6,346 nt of DNA from contig JASLID010000019.1 of NCBI GenBank assembly GCA_030153045.1, positions 1 through 6,346 on the forward strand. The letters run 5' to 3'. The notes beneath the pieces were generated by a model, which saw only the letters and a list, made by a program, of their open reading frames with translations, was not told where the DNA came from and did not search any database. Below are positions 1 through 6,190 of this stretch, in pieces. Numbering within the stretch: position 1 is the first letter of the stretch; each line of letters opens with the position of its first letter. The DNA is from Flavobacterium sp. Lineage in GTDB: Bacteria > Bacteroidota > Bacteroidia > Flavobacteriales > Flavobacteriaceae. Position numbers and translations under genes: made by a program.

Positions 1-79
1 CCAGATGGAAGTGATATCCTTTTCTTGCTTTCTTTAAGCAAGAAAAGATAAAACGGACAGCTGGAAAAAGCTCCTAAAA
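1..79. ncRNA. Candidate structured intergenic element (Flavo-1-like), left edge cut off
   Basis: No convincing coding sequence covers this stretch. It contains a strong stem-loop (15-50), a possible closing helix CCAG (1-4) with CTGG (61-64), and a tail 'ggacagctgg' followed by 'agctcct' ending right against the PAP2 stop codon. The layout (a box like gatatcc, a variable hairpin, a box like gata..cgga, then an agctcc tail) matches what I recall of a repeat found many times in flavobacterial intergenic regions, possibly the Rfam Flavo-1 RNA class; that identity is from memory and unverified. Neither arm is followed by a T-tract, so it is not a standard intrinsic terminator, though it may form or protect the 3' end of the tatA-PAP2 transcript. 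Orientation is not clear, and the left part lies outside the window. Confidence 0.4.
15..50. repeat. Long inverted repeat (hairpin) inside the left-edge element
   Basis: The arms 19-30 (cttttcttgctt) and 36-47 (aagcaagaaaag) are perfect reverse complements around a 5-nt loop. If C19 is treated as a bulge, tatc (15-18) also pairs with gata (47-50), extending the stem to about 15 bp. No T-run follows on either strand, so a role as RNA structure is more likely than a simple terminator. Confidence 0.85.
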
Positions 80-637
80 CTACACCAAATATTTTTGTTG
101 AACTGCGGAGTACAATTTGTACATACAATACCCGAAAGTAGCTCCTGCAATATAACCGGTGAGAATATCTCCAGGAAAATGCAATCCTAAGTAAATTCGG
201 CTGTAGGCGAATATGAGCGGAAATAAAAACAACAAATAGGCTTTGTTGTAAAATTTCTTCAGAATTAGAAATATAAAAACAGTACTAGCCATTGAATTTG
301 CAGCATGACCTGAGAAAAAACTATAGGTTTCGCTGTCTTTTACTATTCGAATAATACCATTGATCTGCTCATCGTTACAAGGTCTTAATCGTTGAAATGT
401 ATCTTTAATGAAGTTGGTAAACTGGTCTGTGAATGCGATTAAAACAGCTATAGAAACTAAAGCCAACAACAAATTTTTCCAACCAATATTTTTATACAGT
501 AAATAAAAAACGAGCAAGAAAATGGGTGTCCAATGCAATTGTTTAGTAATTAACAACCACAATCCGTCGTATTGCTCAGACCCTAATCCGTTAAGAAAAA
601 CCAGCAGTTGTTTGTCGAGTTGAATGATTTTTTCCAA
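80..637 (-). CDS. PAP2-family integral membrane phosphatase
   Basis: This 185-residue membrane protein has all three PAP2 signature motifs: KX6RP (K78, R85-P86), a central SGH (S109-H111) and SRX5HX3D (S146-R147, H153, D157). H111 and H153 are the expected phosphohistidine and acid/base residues. Hydrophobic segments near 37-49, 55-71, 115-127, 133-147 and 159-175 fit a multi-pass inner-membrane enzyme with the active site on the outer face. Family members dephosphorylate lipid phosphates such as phosphatidic acid, phosphatidylglycerol phosphate or undecaprenyl pyrophosphate; the substrate cannot be told from sequence. The start is TTG (635-637), two bases after the tatA stop; no ATG lies near it, and starting here gives an N-terminus (MEKIIQLDKQLLVFLNGLGS) that fits the family as I recall it. 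It is probably translated by coupling to tatA. The gene ends with TAG directly against the structured element at 1-79. Confidence 0.93.
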   Translation of the reverse strand: MEKIIQLDKQLLVFLNGLGSEQYDGLWLLITKQLHWTPIFLLVFYLLYKNIGWKNLLLALVSIAVLIAFTDQFTNFIKDTFQRLRPCNDEQINGIIRIVKDSETYSFFSGHAANSMASTVFIFLILKKFYNKAYLLFLFPLIFAYSRIYLGLHFPGDILTGYIAGATFGYCMYKLYSAVQQKYLV

Positions 638-639
638 GA

Positions 640-996
640 TTATAGCTGGCGTTTTATAGGTCCGGTTAAATCTTCGAAATTTTCTTTGACTTCATTAATT
701 TCGGAAGTAATATCAAGTGACTTTTCTCCTGAAATTTTTTCCGTTTCGTCAGCAACCATTTTATTGAAACCTTGTTTCACTTGGTCTACTTCTTCAGTAA
801 AACCTTTGGTTAACGATTGTAAATCATTGCTAGACGCGCTATTTTGAATTTCGGACTTGATTTCGTTTGTAGCGTTTTTAAGTTGCGCCATTCCTTTTCC
901 TAATGCGCGTGCGATGTCTGGAATCTTTTCAGATCCAAACAGCATCAATGCAATAAAGATGATTAAAATTAATTCGCCGCCGCCTATTCCAAACAT
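640..996 (-). CDS. tatA: Twin-arginine translocase subunit, TatA/TatE family (TatA/B-hybrid features)
   Basis: This 118-residue protein has TatA/B architecture: a short N-terminus with no signal peptide, a transmembrane helix (about residues 7-20), an FG hinge (F20-G21), an amphipathic helix (about 24-46, starting KIPDIARALGKG) and a charged cytoplasmic tail. TatA oligomers form the passage for folded twin-arginine substrates recruited by TatC. The FG hinge is TatA-like, while the MF-IG start and glutamate at position 8 recall TatB. Bacteroidota generally have no separate TatB, so this protein may serve both roles (inference). The acidic, helix-prone tail (about 50-118) is longer than in a minimal TatA. 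No tatC or tatB lies in the window. The gene has its own promoter-like boxes upstream and is followed after 2 bp by the PAP2 gene, so the two are probably co-transcribed. The start ATG at 994-996 follows an A/T-rich leader without Shine-Dalgarno. Confidence 0.92.
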   Translation of the reverse strand: MFGIGGGELILIIFIALMLFGSEKIPDIARALGKGMAQLKNATNEIKSEIQNSASSNDLQSLTKGFTEEVDQVKQGFNKMVADETEKISGEKSLDITSEINEVKENFEDLTGPIKRQL

Positions 997-1024
997 TTTA
1001 TAAAGAATTACTAAGATTAAAGTG

Positions 1025-1052
1025 CAAAGTTACAAAGGTTTTATTAATCAAA
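1025..1052 (-). promoter_or_regulatory. Putative Bacteroidota-type promoter of tatA-PAP2
   Basis: On the minus strand TAACTTTG (1025-1032) exactly matches the Bacteroidota -7 consensus TAnnTTTG. A TTTG box (1049-1052) lies 16 nt upstream, inside the last codons of the M1 peptidase gene. Transcription would start near 1018-1021, giving a leader of roughly 25 nt before the tatA ATG. The spacing is slightly short of the usual range. Confidence 0.55.
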
Positions 1053-3290
1053 CTTAGATTTAACTTCTTCTTTTGGCCATGAATTGTTAGTTACATCAAT
1101 ATCGGCAGTTTCTTCCTTCGGATCCACCATGATTTTTTTGATGCTTTTTTGAGTAGCAAAAGTTCTAGATACCTCAGCATCATTCATTCTCCAGATTTGC
1201 GCTGGGAATTTATGATTTTCAGTCGTACCATCTTCAAAAGTGATTTCAACAATAATAGGCATGACCAATCCTCCTGGCTTATTGAACGTTACTTGATAAA
1301 AGTATTTAGGATTGTTTAATTTCGCTCTATCCGCTTCATTAAAGTTCGTGGTAACATACTCATCTAACGTTTTGATTTCTTTCGATTCTAATGCTTTGTT
1401 CATTTCTGGTTTGAAGTCGGCACTACCACTCTCAATCATATACACCATTGGTCCAGAATTTCTAAAACGATTACGTCTGGTTGCTTGTTGTGCTGTGAAA
1501 TTTGCCGGTGCATCATTACTTACAAAGAACTGTTTTACTTCTTTGATTCCAATATCATTAAAATCGGTGGTGTAAAACCATCCGCGAACAAACCAATCTA
1601 AGTCAACTCCTGAAGCATCTTCCATCGTTCTGAAAAAATCTTCTGGGGTTGGGTGTTTGAATTTCCAACGATTGGCATACGTTTTAAATGCATAATCGAA
1701 TAATTCACGACCCATAATCGTTTCACGTAACATATTTAATCCTGCTGCAGGCTTTCCGTAAGCGTTGTTTCCAAACTGTTTGATACTTTCTGAATTTGAC
1801 ATAATAGGCTCTAATCCTGATTGGTCTCCACTCATGTAAGGCACAATTAATTTGGCTGGCCCTCTATCTACTGGGAAAGTTGACTCCCATTCGATTTCGG
1901 CTAGATATTCCATAAAAGTATTTAAACCTTCGTCCATCCATGTCCATTGACGCTCATCAGAATTCACAATCATAGGGAAAAAGTTATGTCCTACTTCGTG
2001 AATAATAACGCCTAACATACCGTATTTTGTTCTATCCGAAACCACTCCATTTTCATCTGGACGTCCAAAATTCCAGCAAATCATTGGGTATTCCATTCCT
2101 TGATCTTGAGCATTTACCGAAACCGCTTTTGGATAAGGGTAATCGAAAGTTCTGCTTGAATAACTTTTTAAAGTATGTGCTACTGCTCTTGTAGAGTATT
2201 GTTCCCACAATGGATTTCCTTCTTTAGGATAAACAGAAGTTGCCATTACGGTTTTGCCACCTAGCTTAACGGCCATAGCATCCCAAATGAATTTTCTAGA
2301 AGTTGAAATTCCAAAATCACGAACGTTTTCAGCTTTAAATTTCCATGTTTTCTTTTTATCCGAAAAACCTTTTTCAGTTTCAGTTGCTTCGGCTTGTGTT
2401 ACAATAATTACTGGTTTGTCGAACGAATTTTCAGCTTGAACATAACGTTGTAATTGTGTTGGTGTTAGGATTTCTGTTCTATTTTGCAGTGTGCCAGTAG
2501 CTTCCATAATATGGTCGGCAGGAACCGTGATGTTTACTTCGTAATTTCCAAAAGGCAACGCGAATTCACCGCTTCCCCAAAACTGCATGTTTTGCCATCC
2601 TTCGACATCATTATACACAGCCATTCTTGGGTAAAACTGCGCTAAAATATACAATCTGTTTCCGTCCTTAAATTGTTCGTAACCTGAACGTCCACCATCA
2701 ATCATATAATTATTGATGTTGTAATTCCATTTTATAGAAAATGACATTTTTTGTCCGTGAGCCAATGGTTTTGCCAAATTAATACGCATCATAGTTTCAT
2801 TGACTGTGTAAGAAATAGGATTTCCTTTTATATCTTTTACATAATCGATTTTAAAACCACCATCGAATTTTGCTTCCATGTATGTTCTGGAAAATCCTGC
2901 AGCACTTATTGCAGGGTTGATTTTATTGTTTTCAACTAATGGCGTTTTAGATGTTTTGGCCATTATATTTTGATCTAACTGAACCCATAAATAATCTAAA
3001 GATTCCTTAGCGTTATTGGTATAGGTAATGGTTTCAACACCAAATAGTTTTGCGTTTTTATCGTCCAGTTCAATGTCAATTTTATAATCTGCTTGCTGCT
3101 GGAAATATTCTGGCCCAGGAGCACCAGAAGCTGTTCTATACATGTTAGGCGTAGCCAATAAGTCATACATTTGTCTGAACTTGTTAGTATCTTCATGCCC
3201 TTGTTGCTTGGGAGCTGTTTCTTTAATTTCTTGAGCGAATAAACCACCTGAAAGCGTGATTAGAAACAGAAATAAATTGAAATTCTTCAT
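1044..3290 (-). CDS. Secreted M1-family zinc metallopeptidase (aminopeptidase-like)
   Basis: This 748-residue protein begins with a signal peptide (about 1-19, LFA before Q20), so it acts in the periplasm or outside the cell. An M1-type beta-rich N-terminal domain (about 60-320) precedes the thermolysin-like catalytic domain, which has HEVGH at 431-435 (H431, E432, H435) and the third zinc ligand E454 in WMDEG, giving the M1 spacing HEXXHX18E. The substrate-amine loop, GAMEN in classical aminopeptidases, is here GMEYP (398-402): the glutamate is kept and the asparagine is replaced. Y511 in YGKPAAGLNML is the probable transition-state tyrosine. The enzyme should remove N-terminal residues from peptides, probably for peptide nutrition. 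The C-terminus shows no obvious type IX secretion sorting domain. A 62-bp gap with a promoter-like sequence separates it from the DUF6702 gene upstream. The ATG at 3288-3290 is chosen because it starts the signal peptide. Confidence 0.95.
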   Translation of the reverse strand: MKNFNLFLFLITLSGGLFAQEIKETAPKQQGHEDTNKFRQMYDLLATPNMYRTASGAPGPEYFQQQADYKIDIELDDKNAKLFGVETITYTNNAKESLDYLWVQLDQNIMAKTSKTPLVENNKINPAISAAGFSRTYMEAKFDGGFKIDYVKDIKGNPISYTVNETMMRINLAKPLAHGQKMSFSIKWNYNINNYMIDGGRSGYEQFKDGNRLYILAQFYPRMAVYNDVEGWQNMQFWGSGEFALPFGNYEVNITVPADHIMEATGTLQNRTEILTPTQLQRYVQAENSFDKPVIIVTQAEATETEKGFSDKKKTWKFKAENVRDFGISTSRKFIWDAMAVKLGGKTVMATSVYPKEGNPLWEQYSTRAVAHTLKSYSSRTFDYPYPKAVSVNAQDQGMEYPMICWNFGRPDENGVVSDRTKYGMLGVIIHEVGHNFFPMIVNSDERQWTWMDEGLNTFMEYLAEIEWESTFPVDRGPAKLIVPYMSGDQSGLEPIMSNSESIKQFGNNAYGKPAAGLNMLRETIMGRELFDYAFKTYANRWKFKHPTPEDFFRTMEDASGVDLDWFVRGWFYTTDFNDIGIKEVKQFFVSNDAPANFTAQQATRRNRFRNSGPMVYMIESGSADFKPEMNKALESKEIKTLDEYVTTNFNEADRAKLNNPKYFYQVTFNKPGGLVMPIIVEITFEDGTTENHKFPAQIWRMNDAEVSRTFATQKSIKKIMVDPKEETADIDVTNNSWPKEEVKSKFD

Positions 3291-3316
3291 ATACAGAACT
3301 ATGTGTTTTAAAAAGC

Positions 3317-3346
3317 TAAATGTACTTATTTTTAATTAAGCACAAA
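3317..3346 (-). promoter_or_regulatory. Putative promoter of the M1 metallopeptidase gene
   Basis: In the 62-bp gap upstream of the M1 gene, the minus strand has TACATTTA (3317-3324), one mismatch from TAnnTTTG. A TTTG box (3343-3346) lies 18 nt upstream of it, within the usual Bacteroidota spacing. This suggests the peptidase can be transcribed independently, although readthrough from the upstream operon is also possible because no terminator hairpin is seen in the gap. Confidence 0.45.
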
Positions 3347-3352
3347 TTCTTA

Positions 3353-3856
3353 TTACAGTTTTAACATTCCTTTTGCATTTCCGGGGGTCAACAAAAGATT
3401 TTGTTTTTTGTTGTAAATGGTAGTTTGAATAATGTTTTGTTGCTCTTCATTTAAATCCAGCAATACCGAATTTTGAATTTCAAGAGTTTTAATTTTAGAC
3501 ACTTCTTTAACATTATAATAACAAATTAAAACGTTGCCTTCCATTTCTTTACTAGCAAAATTGATTTGTTTTGGTTGATTATTTACTTTGATAGAGAAAT
3601 TTTCGAATATGTATTTTTTCATTAAAGCAATATCTTCAGCAGATTCGTTTGGCTCACCAAGATTCGTTTTTACATGATACTTTTCTTTGATGATGTTATT
3701 CAAATCATCCACAAAAATACGAGAGGTTATTTGCAACATTTTTTTCTCCTGAGCATATTTAATTTGATAAATAGACACATAAAATTTGTGCATTTCAAAA
3801 GATGAAACGGATACAAATAGGACAACCAATACCGCTAAAAAACTTAATTTTCTCAT
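3353..3856 (-). CDS. Secreted DUF6702-family protein of unknown function
   Basis: This 167-residue protein has an N-terminal hydrophobic signal segment (about 1-19, cleavage probable near SVSSF), no lipobox cysteine, and then the HKFYVSIYQIKY block (from residue 23), followed by KMLQITSRIFVDDLNNIIKEKY, which I recognise as typical of DUF6702. Predicted secondary structure by eye is mostly beta with a few short helices. The protein should be periplasmic or outer-membrane associated; its function is unknown. The ATG overlaps the stop of the upstream CarboxypepD_reg-like gene by 4 bp (ATGA at 3853-3856), so translation is probably coupled. It sits between that gene and the M1 metallopeptidase; I recall this order in other flavobacteria, which would suggest a shared envelope or peptide-related role, but that is inference. 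Confidence 0.85.
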   Translation of the reverse strand: MRKLSFLAVLVVLFVSVSSFEMHKFYVSIYQIKYAQEKKMLQITSRIFVDDLNNIIKEKYHVKTNLGEPNESAEDIALMKKYIFENFSIKVNNQPKQINFASKEMEGNVLICYYNVKEVSKIKTLEIQNSVLLDLNEEQQNIIQTTIYNKKQNLLLTPGNAKGMLKL

Positions 3857-4605
3857 TTTGTAAAATTAGTATTTCTTTCAGGAAATGTGATTAATTTATA
3901 CTGATTTGATATTTCTGCTAGCAAAAATGTAGCCAAAGTTTTGTTTCTTGATTTTAGTGCCGACACGAATTGAACATCATCTAGAGCATAAATTTGAAAT
4001 CCTTTTATGTATTCAGCAGGGATTTTAAGCGTTTCGACAAAAAAAGCTTCCTCATACATCGTATCGAATTTCTCTAGAAGCTTTTCCTTTTTCTCAACTT
4101 GTAACTCTTTTTTTAACATGGAGGTTCGACCGCTAATTTTATTAATTAAACCGTCAACACTCATGCCTCCAAAAGGAATTAAAAGCGGGCTGTACCATTT
4201 AAACTTTCCAGCAGTTCTTAGTTTTCTTTCTGCTGGCGTGTATTCTTTTACATTTTTATCAACGATTCCGAGTGATTTAGCTGAAATATTCTTCACTTCA
4301 ATTTCTGCTAATTGATTCACTTTTGATTTAACAACGATTACTAAAGGATTTTGTTTAAAAGAATTAACGTTAAGTCGGATTTCCAACCCTTCAATCTGCG
4401 AAGATGCGATAACAATGATGTCGTTGGGTTTTGCTTCTATTGAAAACAGACCACCGTTTGAGGTTGTTGTACTTTGCTTTGAACTGTAATTTACTACTAA
4501 AATTCCATCCGAATTTCCATTATCGGAAACTACCTTCCCATTCAGAGTAGATTGCGAAAAAACACTTTGGATACAAAAAAAGAAAAAAAATAGTTTAATT
4601 TTCAT
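3853..4605 (-). CDS. Secreted CarboxypepD_reg-like domain protein, paralog B
   Basis: This 250-residue protein has a phenylalanine-rich signal peptide (about 1-18, VFSQ end) and then a carboxypeptidase-regulatory-like beta-sandwich (about 20-95: LNGKVVSDNG.., NGGLFSIEA, NDIIVIAS, GLEIRLN). This is the fold seen at the N-terminus of many Bacteroidota TonB-dependent transporters, but no plug or barrel follows. A strongly conserved block, SLGIVDKNVKEYTPAERKLRTA (111-132), precedes a helical C-terminal region (about 155-250). It is clearly paralogous to the gene just upstream: by eye about 60% identity over residues 19-132. It differs by roughly ten extra residues around 133-155 (FKWYSPLLIPFGGMSVDG). 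It overlaps both neighbours by ATGA, so it is the middle cistron of a coupled operon. The signal-peptide codons contain a T8-C-T7 tract. Molecular function is unknown; outer-membrane or periplasmic location is inferred. Confidence 0.88.
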   Translation of the reverse strand: MKIKLFFFFFCIQSVFSQSTLNGKVVSDNGNSDGILVVNYSSKQSTTTSNGGLFSIEAKPNDIIVIASSQIEGLEIRLNVNSFKQNPLVIVVKSKVNQLAEIEVKNISAKSLGIVDKNVKEYTPAERKLRTAGKFKWYSPLLIPFGGMSVDGLINKISGRTSMLKKELQVEKKEKLLEKFDTMYEEAFFVETLKIPAEYIKGFQIYALDDVQFVSALKSRNKTLATFLLAEISNQYKLITFPERNTNFTK

Positions 4606-5294
4606 TTTTTAAATTCTTTGAACTTAAAGGCTAATTCGACTAATTTTAATTTTAAAAAGGATTTATTTTTGTCTTTCAACATTTTAGCTACTTCAACATC
4701 TTCGGAAGCGAAAACCAAAAATCCATTCAAATTATCTTTAGTGATTTTTAAGGTCGTTAGGAAAAAATCTTCTGTGAGCAAATCTAGTAATTTTTGAAAG
4801 TTCATTTCAAATTTTTCAACCTCAACTATTTTTTTTAACATTGCTTTTTCTCCCGAAATTAAATTATAAATCAACCCAACTGGCCCTCCTGTACTCGCTG
4901 TTCGCAATCTTCGTTCGGCTGGAGTATATTCTTTTACATCTTTTCCAATAATTCCCAATGATTTTGCTGTAAAGGTTCTAATTTGCACTTCAGCTAGTTC
5001 ATTGGGTTTCGATTTCACTTCTATAATTAACGGATCCATTTCAAATGAGTTTGAATTCAGTTTAATTTCTAACCCTTGCAATTTAGGTGATGCAATAATC
5101 AATATGTCGTTGGTTTTTGCTTCTATCGTAAACAAACCTCCTTTTGTGGTAATTGTATTTCCTTTCGTGGTATTGTTTAGGACTATGATTCCTTCAACGT
5201 CAGCAATATCGGAAATAATTTTTCCATTCAATATGGTTTGCGAAAAACTATTTTGCGCAATGATGATTAAAATAAAATGTAAAATATACTTCAT
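4602..5294 (-). CDS. Secreted CarboxypepD_reg-like domain protein, paralog A
   Basis: First gene of the minus-strand operon, 230 residues. It has a signal peptide (about 1-19, SFSQ end), a CarboxypepD_reg-like beta-sandwich (about 21-96: ILNGKIISD.., KGGLFTIEA, NDILIIAS, GLEIKLN), then the conserved SLGIIGKDVKEYTPAERRLRTA block (112-133) and a helical, lysine-rich C-terminal part. No TonB-dependent barrel follows. It is the tandem paralog of the next gene. Its stop TGA overlaps the start of paralog B (ATGA, 4602-4605). The ATG at 5292-5294 starts the signal peptide, with an AT-rich leader and no Shine-Dalgarno. Function is unknown; the family is known to me as a recurring flavobacterial secreted family annotated only by its regulatory-like domain. 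The gene is divergent from pepE across 154 bp. Confidence 0.88.
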   Translation of the reverse strand: MKYILHFILIIIAQNSFSQTILNGKIISDIADVEGIIVLNNTTKGNTITTKGGLFTIEAKTNDILIIASPKLQGLEIKLNSNSFEMDPLIIEVKSKPNELAEVQIRTFTAKSLGIIGKDVKEYTPAERRLRTASTGGPVGLIYNLISGEKAMLKKIVEVEKFEMNFQKLLDLLTEDFFLTTLKITKDNLNGFLVFASEDVEVAKMLKDKNKSFLKLKLVELAFKFKEFKK

Positions 5295-5310
5295 AAGTTC
5301 TATTATGATG

Positions 5311-5335
5311 TAAAAATAGAAGCAGCCCCTGCCAA
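5311..5335 (-). promoter_or_regulatory. Weak candidate promoter of the paralog A - paralog B - DUF6702 operon
   Basis: On the minus strand TATTTTTA (5311-5318) is one mismatch from TAnnTTTG, with a TTG (5333-5335) 14 nt upstream, which is short of the usual spacing. Between them lies a small GC-rich palindrome, gcag-ccc-ctgc (5322-5332), which stands out in an AT-rich region and could be an operator or chance. This is the best candidate in the intergenic region but not a strong one. Confidence 0.25.
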
Positions 5336-5360
5336 TTTATTATTAATGGCTTGGTAATTT

Positions 5361-5386
5361 TTTGTTAATTATAATTTTTAACTTTG
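5361..5386 (+). promoter_or_regulatory. Putative Bacteroidota-type promoter of pepE
   Basis: TAACTTTG (5379-5386) is an exact match to the TAnnTTTG -7 box. A TTTG (5361-5364) lies 14 nt upstream, shorter than usual. Transcription would start near 5391, giving a leader of about 55-60 nt that contains a 12-codon upstream ORF. The same -7 octamer is present upstream of tatA. Confidence 0.55.
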
Positions 5387-5405
5387 GTCATCATTAAAAT
5401 AAAAA

Positions 5406-5444
5406 ATGAAATCGAAGATTCACGAATTCCAAAAATCAATATAA
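5406..5444 (+). CDS. Possible 12-codon upstream ORF in the pepE leader
   Basis: An ATG at 5406-5408 opens a 12-codon frame (MKSKIHEFQKSI) closed by TAA at 5442-5444, 4 nt before the pepE ATG and in a different frame. It lies downstream of the predicted pepE promoter, so it would be in the mRNA. It may be a leader peptide coupling ribosomes into pepE, or simply a chance ATG in A-rich leader. No attenuator hairpin is visible around it. Confidence 0.2.
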   Translation: MKSKIHEFQKSI

Positions 5445-5448
5445 AAAC

Positions 5449-6159
5449 ATGAGTAAAAAAGTTATATTAGCCAGTACTTCTACCTTATACAATGGTGGAT
5501 ATTTAGACTATTTGTTACCCACACTTAAAGTACACTTTGAAAACTGCAAATCGTTGCTTTTTATTCCGTATGCAAGACCCGGAGGCATTTCGCATGAGGA
5601 TTATACACAAAAAGTGAGAGACGTTTTTGCCACAATAAATATAGATGTAAAAGGAATTCATGAATTTGAAAATCCAGCCGAAGCCATACAAAATGCTGAA
5701 GCTATTTTTACAGGCGGAGGAAATACTTTCTTATTGGTTTCACAATTGTACAACCATGATATTGTAGATGTTTTAAAAAGCACAGTTGAATCAGGAATAC
5801 CTTATCTAGGTACCAGTGCTGGGAGTAATATAGGCGGAAGAACCATGAACACTACTAACGACATGCCTATTGTATTGCCTAAAAGTTTTGAAACGTTAGG
5901 TTTTATCAATTTTAACTTGAATCCACATTATCTAGATCCTATTGAAGGTTCAACCCACATGGGAGAAACTCGCGAAACTAGAATTAACGAATTTCATACC
6001 GTAAGCAACATTCCTGTTTTAGGATTACGTGAAGGAAGTTGGCTAGAGGCTTATGGTCACGATGTTATTTTGAGAGGAGAACTGACCGCAAGATTATTCA
6101 GACCAAATGAGTTTGCTATTGAAATGGCAACCGGAGAAAACCTTAACTTTTTAAAATAA
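5449..6159 (+). CDS. pepE: Dipeptidase E (peptidase family S51, alpha-aspartyl dipeptidase)
   Basis: This 236-residue cytoplasmic protein matches PepE along its whole length; the E. coli enzyme has 229 residues. The serine-peptidase motif GTSAGSN holds the nucleophile S123, NDMPIV holds D138, and NPHY holds H160, which correspond to S120, D135 and H157 of the E. coli enzyme with a constant offset of 3. Other family blocks are FIPYARPGG, the EAIFTGGGNTF stretch (84-94), GETRETRI (172-179) and LREGSWL. PepE hydrolyses dipeptides with an N-terminal aspartate and has no signal peptide, so it probably finishes peptide degradation in the cytoplasm. The ATG at 5449-5451 fits the family N-terminus. 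It appears monocistronic: promoter-like boxes lie upstream and a strong terminator starts directly after the stop. It is divergent from the secreted-protein operon. Confidence 0.95.
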   Translation: MSKKVILASTSTLYNGGYLDYLLPTLKVHFENCKSLLFIPYARPGGISHEDYTQKVRDVFATINIDVKGIHEFENPAEAIQNAEAIFTGGGNTFLLVSQLYNHDIVDVLKSTVESGIPYLGTSAGSNIGGRTMNTTNDMPIVLPKSFETLGFINFNLNPHYLDPIEGSTHMGETRETRINEFHTVSNIPVLGLREGSWLEAYGHDVILRGELTARLFRPNEFAIEMATGENLNFLK

Positions 6160-6190
6160 AAAAAACCTCAAACTAAGTTTGAGGTTTTTT
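6160..6190. terminator. Bidirectional intrinsic terminator between pepE and the tRNA-Gly region
   Basis: The GC-containing stem CCTCAAAC (6166-6173) pairs with GTTTGAGG (6177-6184) around a 3-nt loop. Flanking A6 and T6 runs extend the pairing to 14 bp and provide a U-tract on both strands. It begins at the base after the pepE stop codon, and on the minus strand it would catch transcripts reading past the tRNA-Gly terminator. Confidence 0.85.

Noticed and set aside
608..847. Plus-strand ORF of 79 codons opposite tatA and the PAP2 start
   Set aside because: Antisense shadow of two well-supported genes; no family features and no promoter-like sequence.
1312..1575. Plus-strand ORF of 87 codons inside the M1 gene
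   Set aside because: Antisense to a fully supported metallopeptidase; composition is that of a reversed coding frame.
2254..2439. Plus-strand ORF of 61 codons inside the M1 gene
   Set aside because: Antisense shadow without any recognisable feature; the same holds for 2751-2939.
2996..3247. Minus-strand ORF of 83 codons overlapping the M1 N-terminus in another frame
   Set aside because: Fully inside the signal peptide and N-terminal domain of the M1 peptidase, low-complexity composition, no upstream initiation signals.
1044..3290. Type IX secretion cargo status for the M1 peptidase
   Set aside because: The C-terminal region lacks a recognisable sorting domain; the end resembles an M1 C-terminal extension with lysine and aspartate, so only Sec export is supported.
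4007..4315. Plus-strand ORF of 102 codons opposite paralog B
   Set aside because: Antisense; the matching antisense ORF at 5002-5313 opposite paralog A reflects the paralogy of the real genes, not a conserved antisense gene.
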